A stretch of DNA of 13,903 nt from DATGZX01 sp035296965 (GTDB lineage Bacteria > Planctomycetota > Planctomycetia > Gemmatales > Gemmataceae). Under the pieces are notes generated by a model. The model was not told where the DNA came from. It did no database searches and saw only the letters and a list, made by a program, of their open reading frames with translations. Positions 1 to 7,736 of the stretch are shown in pieces (the first letter of the stretch is position 1; each line of letters begins with the position of its first letter). The DNA lies in contig DATGZX010000021.1 in the NCBI GenBank assembly GCA_035296965.1, positions 1 through 13,903 of the forward strand, read 5' to 3'. The translations under genes were made by a program, and so were the position numbers.

Positions 1-344
1 GAGGCTCGGAGGGGCAAGGCAAAGGAGCAGGCGCTCAGCGATGGAGTCCGGCTCAAAACGCGCGAGAGCTCCGACGCGGTATATTTTGCGACAGAGACGG
101 CAAGCGGTGGCCGGGTTCACGAGAACTACCTGGCAAAATGAGCTCGAATCCGTGCGTGGCAAACATATCATGCAAGGCGTTTGCGTCGCGTTTGTCGCGC
201 TCAACTTTATGATCGGCTGGCTCACTCGCATCGATCTCCGGCTTGTCAGGACTCCGCGCGAGACCAGCACCAAAATTCGCGTCACGTGCGTTTGGTCAAG
301 GTTGTCTTGCTTGATGACGTAGTCGCGCATCCCCGTCAACGCTG
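1..344. other. Left edge, no supported gene
   Basis: An open frame exists on the + strand (41-322), but its product is rich in Arg and Trp and has no recognisable motif, no convincing ribosome binding site and no partner gene. Minus-strand frames here contain a short stretch, DANALHDMF...LILPG, that faintly recalls DDE transposases, but it is too weak to call. I see nothing else in it. It is best read as decayed mobile-element DNA leading into the transposase remnant at about 345. Confidence 0.4.
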
Positions 345-490
345 GCTCCTCTGATGCCGTGATCGGCAACCGGCTCGAGGGCATCGTCGCCGACGCCGGC
401 TCCCGCGGCCACAACGTCGCCGGAATACAGGTTGAGTGCCGTGATATGTGGCGCAGAACACCAAGGCCGCCGCTCAGCGATCGATGGACG
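345..490 (+). pseudogene. Decayed IS transposase remnant (DDE type)
   Basis: In one + strand frame (359-418) the translation contains IGNRLEGIVADAGSRGHN. This resembles the segment around the second catalytic Asp of IS5/IS1182-like DDE transposases, where intact proteins read roughly 'IG..L..I.ADAGYRGHN'. A second frame then carries GRRSAID (465-485), which recalls the conserved 'RRRSAIEPVIGH' further downstream in the same family. The two pieces are in different frames and closer together than in an intact transposase. I therefore infer a frameshifted, internally deleted fragment. Neither terminal inverted repeats nor target duplications were recognised. The first match is fair and the second is weak, so the identity of the IS family is uncertain. 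Confidence 0.4.
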
Positions 491-508
491 AACCGCACGA
501 CAGGTCAG

Positions 509-1168
509 CTAGGCGGACTCGAAGAGCGGCGTCTTGCCGATGACCCGCCGCCAGATCTCGGCGAAGCGCTGTTGGCCGGCTGCGCCGTCGAACGTGCATT
601 CAAGCTTGCGGTGACGATAGGCCACGTGCCCAAGCTGTCCCGCCTTTTCAAGGGCATACTGCCATTTAACTTTCATGCCGGGCAGTCCAAAGGTCTCCCA
701 GTCACAGTACACGGGAAGATCTGACGTCTCCGGGCAATCGACGACTGTGACCTCGGCACCCAATTCCTTGCTGCCGCGCCAACCCGTGCGGACATGCCGG
801 ATCGGATCCTCGATTTCCGATTCGATGACGGGCTCGGGCAGGTCGAAATCGGCCACCTCCTTAAATAGGATCGCGAAGAAATCCCCGATTCGCGGCGTGG
901 CGCAGATGGCGTCCCAGTCGCCGGTGTCGGGCTCGTCGGGCGCGCCGTCTTTCAGTCGCAGGTGCTGCATGGCTTTGTACTTCGGGCAGTGCCGGCTTCC
1001 ATCGTCGCTTTCCGTTCCAGACGGCGAGCGACAAGCCGCCGCCGCTTGCGAGCCTCGGCTTTGCCCTCCTGATGCGTCCACCCAGTAGGCCATGGTGCTG
1101 TGGCCCCGCTTGTGGCCGCCTCGATTTTCCCCTTGCCGTAGCCCATTTGCGCGTCCGGCCAGCCGCAA
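509..1168 (-). CDS. Hypothetical protein, function unknown (doubtful start)
   Basis: A 219-codon frame whose C-terminal two thirds (from about residue 70) look like real protein. That part is acidic, has balanced composition, and contains a run with conserved-looking aromatic positions (DLPVYCDWETFGLPGMKVKW, then a basic helix-like end). The first 70 residues look different: low complexity, rich in Gly, Ser and Arg. There is no ribosome binding site before the ATG at 1168 or before the internal ATG at 1093. An alternative minus frame over 952-1146 (starting MGYGKGK) has a more protein-like N-terminus, so the gene may be frameshifted near 960-1000. I recognise no family, signal peptide or membrane segment. 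It stands alone between mobile-element debris and the caspase gene, and may be a decaying accessory gene. Confidence 0.35.
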   Translation of the reverse strand: MRLAGRANGLRQGENRGGHKRGHSTMAYWVDASGGQSRGSQAAAACRSPSGTESDDGSRHCPKYKAMQHLRLKDGAPDEPDTGDWDAICATPRIGDFFAILFKEVADFDLPEPVIESEIEDPIRHVRTGWRGSKELGAEVTVVDCPETSDLPVYCDWETFGLPGMKVKWQYALEKAGQLGHVAYRHRKLECTFDGAAGQQRFAEIWRRVIGKTPLFESA

Positions 1169-1686
1169 CGTATCTTCGATCGAACTGCCTAGTGGTGAGC
1201 TCCGACAGAAGTTGCCGGCAGGTCAAGCGACACACCAAGGCGCCGCAGACCTTTATTCTGCAGCACTAGCAGCTTGGCTGGCGAACCTGGGGCCCCCCGC
1301 GCCACGCCTGGGCCAATTCACCCGGCCGGTGCCGACGCTTCTGGGCTGGATAGCTCGCGGTACCGCGCTATGGAGGACCACTATTTTCGCATTTTGGGGG
1401 ACATTCCGCTGAGGCTTGGGTCGACAATATAGACAGGCCTGTCGTACTCAGGATGGCGATCAACAGCGCCAGTCCGATTCCCCGCGATCCCCTCATAACG
1501 GCCCTCCATTGTGGCTTCCATTAAGACCACAAACGCGCTTTCCAGCACGCAGCATATCGGAAAAGCCCTCTGACACAAGACCCATGACGGCAGCCAGTAG
1601 TGCCTCAGTCGAGGCATTACTTGAAAAGATTGGCCTTTTTTCCCTTCTATTTTTCCCTTCTAAATGTCGCTCGGTTGGGCCAGTTC
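1169..1686. other. Gene-free stretch upstream of the WD40-caspase gene
   Basis: About 500 bases with several short open frames on both strands, none with recognisable motifs or a ribosome binding site. It holds a perfect 13-base tandem direct repeat at 1637-1662 (reported separately). The region 1600-1700 is locally richer in T than its surroundings and is the likely place for the promoter of the gene that begins at about 1728, although no convincing -35/-10 pair was found. Confidence 0.4.
1637..1662. repeat. 13-base perfect tandem direct repeat
   Basis: The unit TTTTTCCCTTCTA occurs at 1637-1649 and again immediately at 1650-1662. It lies 45-90 bases upstream of the candidate starts of the WD40-caspase gene. 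It could be a simple duplication or part of a regulatory site; the sequence does not decide. Confidence 0.6.
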
Positions 1687-1699
1687 CGAGATAATCTCG
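1687..1699. promoter_or_regulatory. Palindrome just upstream of the WD40-caspase start
   Basis: CGAGAT-A-ATCTCG is a perfect inverted repeat with 6-base arms around one central base. It ends 7 bases before the TTG at 1707 and 28 bases before the ATG at 1728. Position and symmetry suit a dimeric repressor site or a leader hairpin, but a 6-base arm palindrome can also arise by chance. Confidence 0.3.
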
Positions 1700-1727
1700 A
1701 GTCGCATTGACCCGCCACAGATATGCT

Positions 1728-4628
1728 ATGAGCGCTTGCTGCAGATACCGAGTCTTTAGTGCGACGACGAAGGCGCGGTGGTGGTCCATACCAATTATTG
1801 CATCGTTGCTAATGCCGGGCCTTGGCTCAGCACATCAACCGTTGGACGCACCGATTCTTCGCATTGAGACTGGGGTTCACACTGCCGATATCACCGGCCT
1901 CGCGGTGAATCGGGATGGGGATCTACTGGCAACTTGCTCCTATGACAAAACCCTGCGGTTGTGGTCCTTGGCAGATCCATCGGCGCCTGCTCGCGTGATT
2001 CGAATGCCGCTCGACCTTGATCACGAAGGCGCTCTCTACGCCGTCGCTCTCTCGCCAGACGGCCGCGAGGCAATGACGGGAGGCTGGACCGGTAGCTGGG
2101 ACGGGGGGGCGCTCTGGAGCCTCTACGTCTTCGACACCACGACCGGCGCAATGCTCAAGCGCATGCCAACGCTCTCCGGCCGCATAGTCTCCTTAATTTT
2201 ATCGCGCGACGGGATGCAGCTCGCCGCCGGCCTTAAGGACAGACCGGGCATAGTGCTCTTCAACACGCAAGACTGGTCAGTCGCTGCTCGTGACGACGAG
2301 CAACGCGACGACATTCCGTCAATTGACATGGACGCTCATGGCCGCGTCGTCTCTGTATCGCTCGGCGGCACGATCAATCTTTACGAACCTGGCTTGCAGC
2401 GCAAGCGCACCATTCAGGCGCCGGGTGGAAATGAGCCCGCAGTCGTGCGCTTTTCCCCGGACGGATCGACAATCGCAGTTGGATATTCGGATTCAGCGCG
2501 TGTCGACCTCATGTCGGCGGCGGACCTAAGCCTACTTTCCTCCGCTGATACCCGCGGCATAGACAAAGGGTTCATCGCGTTAGCCTGGTCCGCAGACGGA
2601 AACTATCTTTACGGGGCCGGCGACTACGAACGCGGCGGACGTAATCCTATCCGTCGATGGAGCGACGGCGGTCGCGGTCCGGCCCACGATTTTCCGGTAC
2701 CTCTCGCTGCTGTCACCCACCTCCAGACGCTTGACGATGCAAGACTGGCGTTCACGACGCAGGGCGGCACGGTGGGGATTCTCGATGCTTCGATGCAGTT
2801 GGTCTGGGTCCGACGGTCCGGGACCGCGGATTTCCGTAATCAGGCCGACACGCTGCGGGTCTCGGCCGACGGCGGGATTGTCGAATTCTCGTACGATCGG
2901 TTCGGCAATTCCCCCTTGCGATTTTCGCTGGCAACCAAATCCCTATCCGTCGGCGACCCGTCTGCTCCGCAGCTCGCCGCCGCCTTGACCGAGGCGTCGG
3001 AGCTGAAGGTGCTGGATTGGAGCGGGACCGAACATCCAACTTTGAACGGCTCTGTCCTGCCGCTGAAAGCGCATGATCAATCCTTGAGTCTGGCGATCAC
3101 CCCAGATCACAAGAGCTTCCTGTTGGGGACGACCTGGCGAGTCATCAGGTTTGACGAGAGAGGGACTGCAGTATGGGACATTCAGGCCCCGGGCGCTACA
3201 TGGGCCGTGGTCGTCACCGGCAATGGGCAACTAGCGGTCGCAGCATTCAGCGATGGGACGATCCGCTGGCTGCGCATGAGCGACGGACAGGTGCTTCTGA
3301 CCCTATTCCCTGAGGCGAATACGCGTCATTGGGTGGCTTGGACTCAGTCTGGCTACTACATTGCATCGCCGGGTGGCGACACTCTGGTCGGATGGCACGT
3401 CAACCGGGGTGAAGACAGCGCGGCGGACTTCTTTTCAGTCGGCAGGTTCCGCGATGTCTATTATCGGCCCGATGTCGTCGAAAAAATTCTCGGCGTGCTG
3501 GACGAGGGGCTGGCTATGCGCCGCGGGGACGCGAAAACAGGTCAGGGGGAGGGCCTGGACGTTGCGAGCCTTTTGCCTCCCGTGGTGACGATGAGGCTTG
3601 AATCCGGGGATGCGCCCGTCAGATCCGCCAAGGTGAGTTTCGAGTACAACATCCGCCCATCCACCACCCGACCGATCAAGACCCTAGAGGTGCGGGCGGA
3701 TGGCAGACCGATCTTGACGATTGCGGCGGGACCGCGACCCATCGCCGAGAGTGGTCGGATCGATGCCTATATTCCACGCCGTGACACCACGGTCGAGATG
3801 ATCGCCGAGACTGCGTCCGGCATCTGGAGCGAGCCGGCGGTTGTGCGCCTGCGCTGGGACGGGCCGCCGGAGGACATCAAGCCCTCCCTGTTCGTCCTGG
3901 CCATCGGCATAGCAGACTATCGGGTACCCGAGCTAAAGCTGAAATTGGCCGCAAAGGATGCAGACGATTTTAGGACGCTTTTTGAACATCAGGAGGGTCG
4001 GGCATACCGCCATGTCGAGGTCGTCAGCCTCAAAGACGGAGAGGCAACCCGCGCCAATCTCTTACGTGCGCTTGAATGGCTATCCTTTGCGCCGAGCAGC
4101 CGGGATGTGGCGATGCTATTCATGGCCGGGCATGGCGTCGACGATCGAGGCGGGCAATATTTCTTTGTTCCCCAAGACGTCGGGCCAAAGGAGGCGTTTA
4201 TGCGTGGACTCCCGTACCGGGACATCCGGGTCGCGTTGGAGCAGGTTGCCGGGCGCGTGTTTTTTTTCATCGACACCTGCCATTCCGGAGCTGCATGGGG
4301 AGAGCCGGCGACATCCGCCGCTGACGTCAGCCGAATCGTGAACGACCTCAAGAGCCCAGAATACGGAATCGTGACATTTGCGTCCTCGACGGGTCGGCAG
4401 CTTTCTTATGAAAGCCCTGAGTGGGGCAATGGGGCATTCACTAAGGCAGTCATAGAAGGCCTTTCCGGCAAGGCGGATTTCTTCAACAATGGCTATGTCA
4501 CGACCACCGAGCTTGAGGCCTATGTTTCCGACCGCGTGCCCAAGCTCACGGCGGGGCGGCAGACTCCCGCAATCGGTCGGCCCATCAGCACGGATTCGAC
4601 GCTTGTCTCGTTGAGTGACGGACAGTGA
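1728..4628 (+). CDS. Exported WD40-repeat / caspase-fold (peptidase C14) protein
   Basis: A 966-residue protein counted from the ATG at 1728; an in-frame TTG at 1707 would add 7 residues, and neither start has a clear ribosome binding site. Residues 1-35 look like a Sec signal peptide (basic n-region, then WWSIPIIASLLMPGLGSA). Residues about 50-560 form a WD40-like beta-propeller, with blades such as NRDGDLLATCSYDKTLRLW and repeated 'sPDG' turns. A linker at about 571-595 (GRFRDVYYRPDVVEKIL) is followed by an Ig-like beta segment (about 615-700). The C-terminal domain (about 720-960) is a p20-like caspase fold with the catalytic dyad in FMAGHG (His802) and IDTCHSG (Cys851). Caspase-fold proteases cleave after specific residues. 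The propeller probably binds a ligand or partner. The substrate is unknown. The signal peptide implies action in the periplasm or at the envelope. The next gene overlaps its stop codon. Confidence 0.9.
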   Translation: MSACCRYRVFSATTKARWWSIPIIASLLMPGLGSAHQPLDAPILRIETGVHTADITGLAVNRDGDLLATCSYDKTLRLWSLADPSAPARVIRMPLDLDHEGALYAVALSPDGREAMTGGWTGSWDGGALWSLYVFDTTTGAMLKRMPTLSGRIVSLILSRDGMQLAAGLKDRPGIVLFNTQDWSVAARDDEQRDDIPSIDMDAHGRVVSVSLGGTINLYEPGLQRKRTIQAPGGNEPAVVRFSPDGSTIAVGYSDSARVDLMSAADLSLLSSADTRGIDKGFIALAWSADGNYLYGAGDYERGGRNPIRRWSDGGRGPAHDFPVPLAAVTHLQTLDDARLAFTTQGGTVGILDASMQLVWVRRSGTADFRNQADTLRVSADGGIVEFSYDRFGNSPLRFSLATKSLSVGDPSAPQLAAALTEASELKVLDWSGTEHPTLNGSVLPLKAHDQSLSLAITPDHKSFLLGTTWRVIRFDERGTAVWDIQAPGATWAVVVTGNGQLAVAAFSDGTIRWLRMSDGQVLLTLFPEANTRHWVAWTQSGYYIASPGGDTLVGWHVNRGEDSAADFFSVGRFRDVYYRPDVVEKILGVLDEGLAMRRGDAKTGQGEGLDVASLLPPVVTMRLESGDAPVRSAKVSFEYNIRPSTTRPIKTLEVRADGRPILTIAAGPRPIAESGRIDAYIPRRDTTVEMIAETASGIWSEPAVVRLRWDGPPEDIKPSLFVLAIGIADYRVPELKLKLAAKDADDFRTLFEHQEGRAYRHVEVVSLKDGEATRANLLRALEWLSFAPSSRDVAMLFMAGHGVDDRGGQYFFVPQDVGPKEAFMRGLPYRDIRVALEQVAGRVFFFIDTCHSGAAWGEPATSAADVSRIVNDLKSPEYGIVTFASSTGRQLSYESPEWGNGAFTKAVIEGLSGKADFFNNGYVTTTELEAYVSDRVPKLTAGRQTPAIGRPISTDSTLVSLSDGQ

Positions 4629-5296
4629 GGCGCCCGGTACAGTTAATTGCGGTCCTCTCCGCCCTGGGGTCCGCATTGTCGCCGTCCGCCCCTCGAGCGC
4701 AGCCGCAGGAGGTGATACCTCACCTGGCGATTGTCGAAGACCTGTCGGGTCTAGCCGGCTTGAGCCGCCTAGACCTCCTTACGCCCGGGCAGCAGATTGA
4801 TCTTGGTGAGAACGGTCGCATCGTCCTTGGTTTTCTCGATTCGTGCTGGGAGGACTCAGTGACCGGCGGCCGAATCGTTGTTGAGGCCCGCCGCAGTCGC
4901 GTCGAAGGCGGAGACGTCGTCCGACGGCAGGTCGAATGCGATCCATCGGGACTCGCTAAGCTGGTTTCGATGGGCCCTCTTAGGCAGAGGGCAATCGTCC
5001 CGGTCCCGGGGGACGAACTGCCCGAACCCGACGTCGTTCTGTTTGGCCGCAGCCCGGTCGTGCTTTCCGGCGGCGCCGACCAAGTTCTGATCATCGAACG
5101 ACTCGATGTCCCAGATCCTCCCCTCCAATTGCAAATCGCGACAGGCCGGATCGACTTTCTGGACCGCAAGATTGAGCTCGAACCAAAAGGCTTGTACCGC
5201 TTTGCGACCAATGGTGCTTCGATCGTGGCCCAGATCGACGAGCTTGCCGAAGCAGGGCCTAGTCCCGTCGTGGGCCGGCTATTAGTCTTTCCCTAG
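4625..5296 (+). CDS. Small exported FecR-like protein of unknown function
   Basis: The GTG start overlaps the caspase stop codon (GTGA at 4625-4628), which suggests translational coupling and a joint role. The 223-residue product begins with a signal peptide (MRRPVQLIAVLSALG, cleavage near PRAQ at about residue 25). The mature part is rich in beta strands. The segment LTPGQQIDLGENGRIVLGF (residues 52-70) resembles the FecR-type envelope domain, in which a 'G..I..G..GR..L.F' strand pair is typical. I did not find a catalytic motif or a C-terminal membrane anchor. It contains isolated cysteines (in DSCWED and VECDP) that could form one disulfide. Its role is probably as a periplasmic partner, regulator or substrate of the WD40-caspase. 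The FecR resemblance is weak and based on a single motif. Confidence 0.8.
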   Translation: MRRPVQLIAVLSALGSALSPSAPRAQPQEVIPHLAIVEDLSGLAGLSRLDLLTPGQQIDLGENGRIVLGFLDSCWEDSVTGGRIVVEARRSRVEGGDVVRRQVECDPSGLAKLVSMGPLRQRAIVPVPGDELPEPDVVLFGRSPVVLSGGADQVLIIERLDVPDPPLQLQIATGRIDFLDRKIELEPKGLYRFATNGASIVAQIDELAEAGPSPVVGRLLVFP

Positions 5297-5382
5297 GATG
5301 GCAGGCCCGGGGCTCCAAGCGCTCACGAAAGACCCGGGGGAGCACTCGTCACGGCGTGCGGCGTCGCCACGCATTCCCTTGG

Positions 5383-7542
5383 CTATTTCGATGTTTCGAT
5401 GCGGAGCCTAAAGATCGAGGAATCGACTTGGTTGGCAGTATCGCTCGAAAGCTCGCGGCTCGCTGGAACTGCGAAGCCCGCCTGCTGTAACACTGACAGA
5501 ACTCCGGCGACTTCCGGCTCGGAAGCGCGGGCCGCGACGGGTGTATCCGAGGCGAGAAAGCTGAAATCGGTTCTTGGCGCCAGCGGCTTGGCAGCCACTG
5601 CAATCACTATTAGCTGCTCTAGCCCGGTCGTACGCGAGGACACACGAACGCGAACGCTGTGGTGGCCGCCCTGCTCAACGCGGTTGGACTCCCCAGAGAC
5701 CGCAGGGTATATCACGGAAACCCCGTCATTCGAATCGATGTATAGCATCGTGACGTCTATGGCTTGGGCCGACTGGTTGGTCACCGTGAAGACGATTTCA
5801 TCCCCGTCTCTGACAGAGGGGATGCGACTTACCGCAAGTTGACTGAGCGTGGCAGCGCCACGCCGTCGGAAAGCAACGCTGAGCCCTATGAGCGACTCAG
5901 GCTGGCTATTTGCAATCTGCTGCAGGGCGCGCGTCAGGGTCAGGGTCCTGACCGCTCGGCCGATGCGGGACACAATGATTGCACGCAGATCATCGTCTGC
6001 ATGTTCCAGTCGAATTCCCGGCGTGCGCGCCGGTCCTGAGCGAACAATCTCGCCAGACGGCGGCACCAGCCAAAGCATGGCGCCGTCGTCTCCATCGGAG
6101 CCTTCGATCATCAGCCGAATGTCGGCAGGCTGCTTGGGATCGACCCAGATCGGGTGAATGACGCCTTCCCACGCTTCGCCTTGCGCGGCAAGTTGCACGA
6201 GCAAATGGTAGGCTTCGCTTCCAGTAGCACTGTTCGAGGAAGATGGTGGCAGCGCGATCCGAACATCTGATCCCCATTTGGGGTACACGAGCCTTACCAC
6301 AGCCTGTTCAGAGATGCTTTCTGGATCCGGAGCCGCCACGTCCCGGTATGCAACCGGCTTCAATCGACTTCGAACGAGCCCACCGTCGGTGATCTCCAAG
6401 TATCCAACAATCTGGGCTTCCGTGGCGTTAGGATCGGGAAGCACCGCGAGAATGCTTCCCTTCGAGAGCTCGTGCAAAGTGCCAGCCTCGATTTCCAGGG
6501 CATCTCCTATTCTTACCAGGGACCATTGTTGAAACGTCCTTGTCGGTTTGCTGTCCAAGACCTGAGCATCGAGCGACGATCCCTCGAAGGCGGGAGTGGG
6601 GAAAGGGCGGTTCAGGGAAACGTAGGCCTGTAGGATGGACTCACCGAGCGAACGGTAGGTTGCGCGCGGCTTCGTCACCAAAGCCCGTGCTAACGTGAAC
6701 GTAAATAGTCCCTGCACCTTGCTGTCACTTACCCCAGCGGGCAGGTGCATTTCTACGGTCGCCTCATCCGATTGGGCGGCGAAAAAGCCTACGAACCCCC
6801 CCAATTCAGGGTCGAATACCTGATCCGTCGGCGCCGGCGGCAGCGCACTGGTGGTTCCGATGCGAGCCGGGCGGAAACTACTGACAGGGATGCCAAGGTC
6901 CACAGGGTCCACCAGCCTTTCACGTTCGTTGGCGTCGGTTGCGGGAAGTGCACGCACCATGGCACCGGAATGACAAGAGTCGAAAACGGCCCAGACAAAT
7001 GCGCCCCGTGCCCGAATCTTGCGTATAGCCTCGCCGACCTCGCGGCTGGTAAGTGCCCCTGCCACAGCTTGAGTTTTGCCGTCCCAACTGCCGACATCCG
7101 CCGCCAGGAAGATATCCTGAAGTCCACCGGATTCGGCCGCGCCGGGCTGCACCGCCGACGCCGGTTGCCGGGATCCATGACCGGAGAAGTGGATATAGAC
7201 ATAGTCGCCTTTCTGGCCGATTTGCGCTAGCCGATCGAGTTCACGGAGAATGGCGGCGCGCGTCGGTCGATCCGACCCGACCGGCGGCTCGGCAAGAATG
7301 CGGATGTTCGTCGAGGGAAAGCCTAGCCCGGGCAATATGCCGGCCAATAAGTCCACATCGTTGGCTGGTCCCTTCAATTGATAGGAGAGCGGTAGACTGT
7401 CGTAGCGGGAAACCCCCACAAGGAGCGCGTAACGCTCGGCAGCCAGCGCCCGGCTGCTGCAAAATTGAACAGCGACCAGAAGGACAGCCACCATTCTGAC
7501 CAGATCGGCAAAGGCAACCTTACGGTGAGCTGTCCAACTCAT
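5383..7542 (-). CDS. Exported caspase-fold protein with DUF4384-like C-terminus
   Basis: I chose the ATG at 7542 because its ATG overlaps the TGA of the upstream 65-codon frame and because a typical signal peptide follows directly (MVAVLLVAVQF, cleavage near ALA-A at residue 34-35). A longer frame reaching 7674 adds 44 residues with no protein-like character. The 719-residue product has a peptidase C14 domain at about 37-300. It opens with ERYALLVGVSRYD and carries the dyad in HFSGHGS (His122) and VFDSCHSG (Cys190). A middle beta-rich region follows. Residues about 579-653 (DEIVFTVTNQS..., then GVSVIYP, then GLEQLIVIAV) match the DUF4384 pattern often fused to such caspases. It is the last gene of a run with the Tat protein and radical SAM enzyme, so a role in cleaving the modified product is plausible but inferred. 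Confidence 0.9.
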   Translation of the reverse strand: MSWTAHRKVAFADLVRMVAVLLVAVQFCSSRALAAERYALLVGVSRYDSLPLSYQLKGPANDVDLLAGILPGLGFPSTNIRILAEPPVGSDRPTRAAILRELDRLAQIGQKGDYVYIHFSGHGSRQPASAVQPGAAESGGLQDIFLAADVGSWDGKTQAVAGALTSREVGEAIRKIRARGAFVWAVFDSCHSGAMVRALPATDANERERLVDPVDLGIPVSSFRPARIGTTSALPPAPTDQVFDPELGGFVGFFAAQSDEATVEMHLPAGVSDSKVQGLFTFTLARALVTKPRATYRSLGESILQAYVSLNRPFPTPAFEGSSLDAQVLDSKPTRTFQQWSLVRIGDALEIEAGTLHELSKGSILAVLPDPNATEAQIVGYLEITDGGLVRSRLKPVAYRDVAAPDPESISEQAVVRLVYPKWGSDVRIALPPSSSNSATGSEAYHLLVQLAAQGEAWEGVIHPIWVDPKQPADIRLMIEGSDGDDGAMLWLVPPSGEIVRSGPARTPGIRLEHADDDLRAIIVSRIGRAVRTLTLTRALQQIANSQPESLIGLSVAFRRRGAATLSQLAVSRIPSVRDGDEIVFTVTNQSAQAIDVTMLYIDSNDGVSVIYPAVSGESNRVEQGGHHSVRVRVSSRTTGLEQLIVIAVAAKPLAPRTDFSFLASDTPVAARASEPEVAGVLSVLQQAGFAVPASRELSSDTANQVDSSIFRLRIETSK

Positions 7543-7736
7543 ACGGCTACGAAAAACGTGCTGCCTGTGACTCTCAATCGCACGTTCGTGCGATGGCGAT
7601 GGGCGGCCGATATCTGGTGACGTGCCGTCCAACCGCTGCGGTGATGTATGATGAAATCCGCATTTGATGCACAATTACGCCGGGGCCCGTTTTCCATATC
7701 GAAACCGCGGCCGCCAAAAACCGAGAATGTATTCAT
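7539..7736 (-). CDS. Possible 65-residue linking protein with ATGA overlaps at both ends
   Basis: The ATG (7736-7734) overlaps the TGA stop of the radical SAM gene, and its own TGA (7541-7539) overlaps the ATG of the caspase gene. Two consecutive ATGA junctions are typical of translationally coupled genes, and they are the main reason to report this frame. The product starts MNTFSVFGGRGFDMEN and then becomes rich in Arg, His, Ser and Thr. It has no signal peptide, membrane helix or recognised family. It could be a second substrate peptide (note the aromatic/Gly start), a small accessory protein, or only an open path by which ribosomes stay coupled between two enzymes. Codon choice is less biased to G/C at third positions than in the neighbouring genes, which argues for caution. 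Confidence 0.4.
   Translation of the reverse strand: MNTFSVFGGRGFDMENGPRRNCASNADFIIHHRSGWTARHQISAAHRHRTNVRLRVTGSTFFVAV

Noticed and set aside
41..322. 93-codon open frame near the left edge
   Set aside because: Arg/Trp-rich product, no ribosome binding site and no recognisable motif, within mobile-element debris.
5297..5382. Bidirectional terminator between the convergent genes
   Set aside because: The CCCGGG elements can pair only through a short stem with a long loop, and no T-run follows on either strand.
6745..7499. Long + strand open frames opposite the second caspase gene
   Set aside because: These are shadows of a clearly coding minus strand with catalytic motifs; their products are Arg/Pro-rich without motifs.
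7543..7674. N-terminal extension of the DUF4384-type caspase to an ATG at 7674
   Set aside because: The extra 44 residues have no protein-like character, would bury the signal peptide inside the chain, and overlap the ATGA-linked 65-codon frame. The ATG at 7542 fits both the signal peptide and the overlap.
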